DNA of 5,803 nucleotides, taken from the NCBI GenBank assembly GCA_001873945.1, contig MNYI01000078.1:1-5803 (forward strand), in the 5' to 3' direction. The stretch's first letter is position 1. Each line of letters starts with the position of its first letter. The DNA is from Candidatus Desantisbacteria bacterium CG2_30_40_21 (GTDB lineage: Bacteria > UBA9089 > CG2-30-40-21). The notes beneath the pieces were generated by a model that worked only from the letters and a program-made list of their open reading frames with translations, made no database searches and was not told where the DNA came from. This document shows, piece by piece, positions 5,623-5,803 of this stretch. The position numbers and the translations under genes were made by a program.

Positions 5623-5651
5623 ACTCACCACGGAGACACGGAGACACAGAG
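5623..5651 (+). repeat. Dispersed intergenic repeat, right copy (ACCACGGAGACACGGAG type)
   Basis: This is the partner, in opposite orientation, of the copy at 61-89 (23 of 29 bases identical, all differences transitions). It includes the internally repeated GGAGACAC unit and ends in CAGAG. It occupies the 151-bp gap between the kinase and the next receiver. An AACGCAGATTT stretch at 5690-5700 resembles another common dispersed repeat that often accompanies this one (recognised from memory, weaker). Confidence 0.8.
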
Positions 5652-5680
5652 GAAAATCGAAGGACAAATCTCTTATTTGA

Positions 5681-5803
5681 ATGTGGCTGAACGCAGATTT
5701 TTGGAAATTTGAAGCATTATTCTGTGAATTTATAAAAATTTGCATTCTGCCAGAAAGCAAGAAAATTTTACTCGTAGAAGACAATCCAGACGATGTATTT
5801 ATC
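5681..5803 (+). CDS. Response regulator receiver, 5' part only (runs off the window)
   Basis: The reading frame ending at the window edge encodes ESKKILLVEDNPDDVFI, the first strand and acidic pocket (E and D of VEDN) of a receiver domain, Rcp1-like as at 137. The frame is open from ATG 5681, directly after an in-frame TGA. That start would add about 25 residues (MWLNADFWKF and so on) not typical of receivers, and it has no ribosome-binding site at normal distance. No ATG, GTG or TTG lies in frame between 5684 and 5761; ATT 5738 or CTG 5747 would be unusual starts. The gene directly follows the kinase, so it is the best partner candidate. Either its start is non-standard or the repeat-rich upstream DNA has replaced the original start. 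The product is confident, the start is not. Confidence 0.7.
   Translation, partial: MWLNADFWKFEALFCEFIKICILPESKKILLVEDNPDDVFI

Noticed and set aside
5383..5784. 133-residue open frame on the minus strand
   Set aside because: It crosses the kinase 3' end, the dispersed repeat and the receiver start. Its PLCLRVSVVS segment is simply the translated repeat, it has no family resemblance, and it opposes well-supported + strand genes.

Overview
The window comes from an AT-rich Gram-negative (diderm) bacterium. It encodes a signal-peptide protein with outer-membrane beta-barrel features ending in Phe, and a histidine kinase with a periplasmic sensor. A c-type heme motif (CTICH) in that sensor, together with dispersed repeats of the ACCACGGAGACACGGAG type, suggests an environmental, possibly anaerobic or respiratory lineage. 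The sequence does not fix the phylum. No rRNA or tRNA was found.

Layout, with every gene on the + strand: (1) 1-136 holds a six-unit degenerate octamer tandem repeat, one copy of a dispersed repeat, and a probable promoter. (2) 137-586 is a stand-alone Rcp1-like receiver. (3) 678-1561 is a complete MntA/HepT (MNT/HEPN, type VII toxin-antitoxin-like) pair with a 4-bp overlap. (4) 1554-2729 is a putative outer-membrane protein whose ribosome-binding site lies inside hepT. (5) 2803-3141 is a second MNT nucleotidyltransferase. It is followed by an ORF (3128-3901) in which the first ~60 residues of a HEPN protein are fused in frame to an unrecognised protein that keeps its own signal peptide. (6) 3904-5529 is a membrane histidine kinase with a CxxCH motif in its periplasmic loop. 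(7) 5530-5680 is a non-coding gap with small inverted repeats and a second, inverted copy of the dispersed repeat. (8) From 5681 to the window edge is the 5' part of another receiver gene with an obscure start.

My reading is that the core is an envelope-signalling locus: receiver, outer-membrane protein, periplasmic protein, heme-type sensor kinase and receiver. Two separate MNT/HEPN modules interrupt it. The first is intact in layout, although its nucleotidyltransferase seems to lack the third catalytic carboxylate. The second has lost the C-terminal part of its HEPN partner through a fusion that preserves a possible export signal. Genes from 678 to 5529 are packed with overlaps or gaps of 73 bp or less, so most are probably co-transcribed. 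The kinase plausibly phosphorylates one or both flanking receivers. Its ligand and output are unknown.
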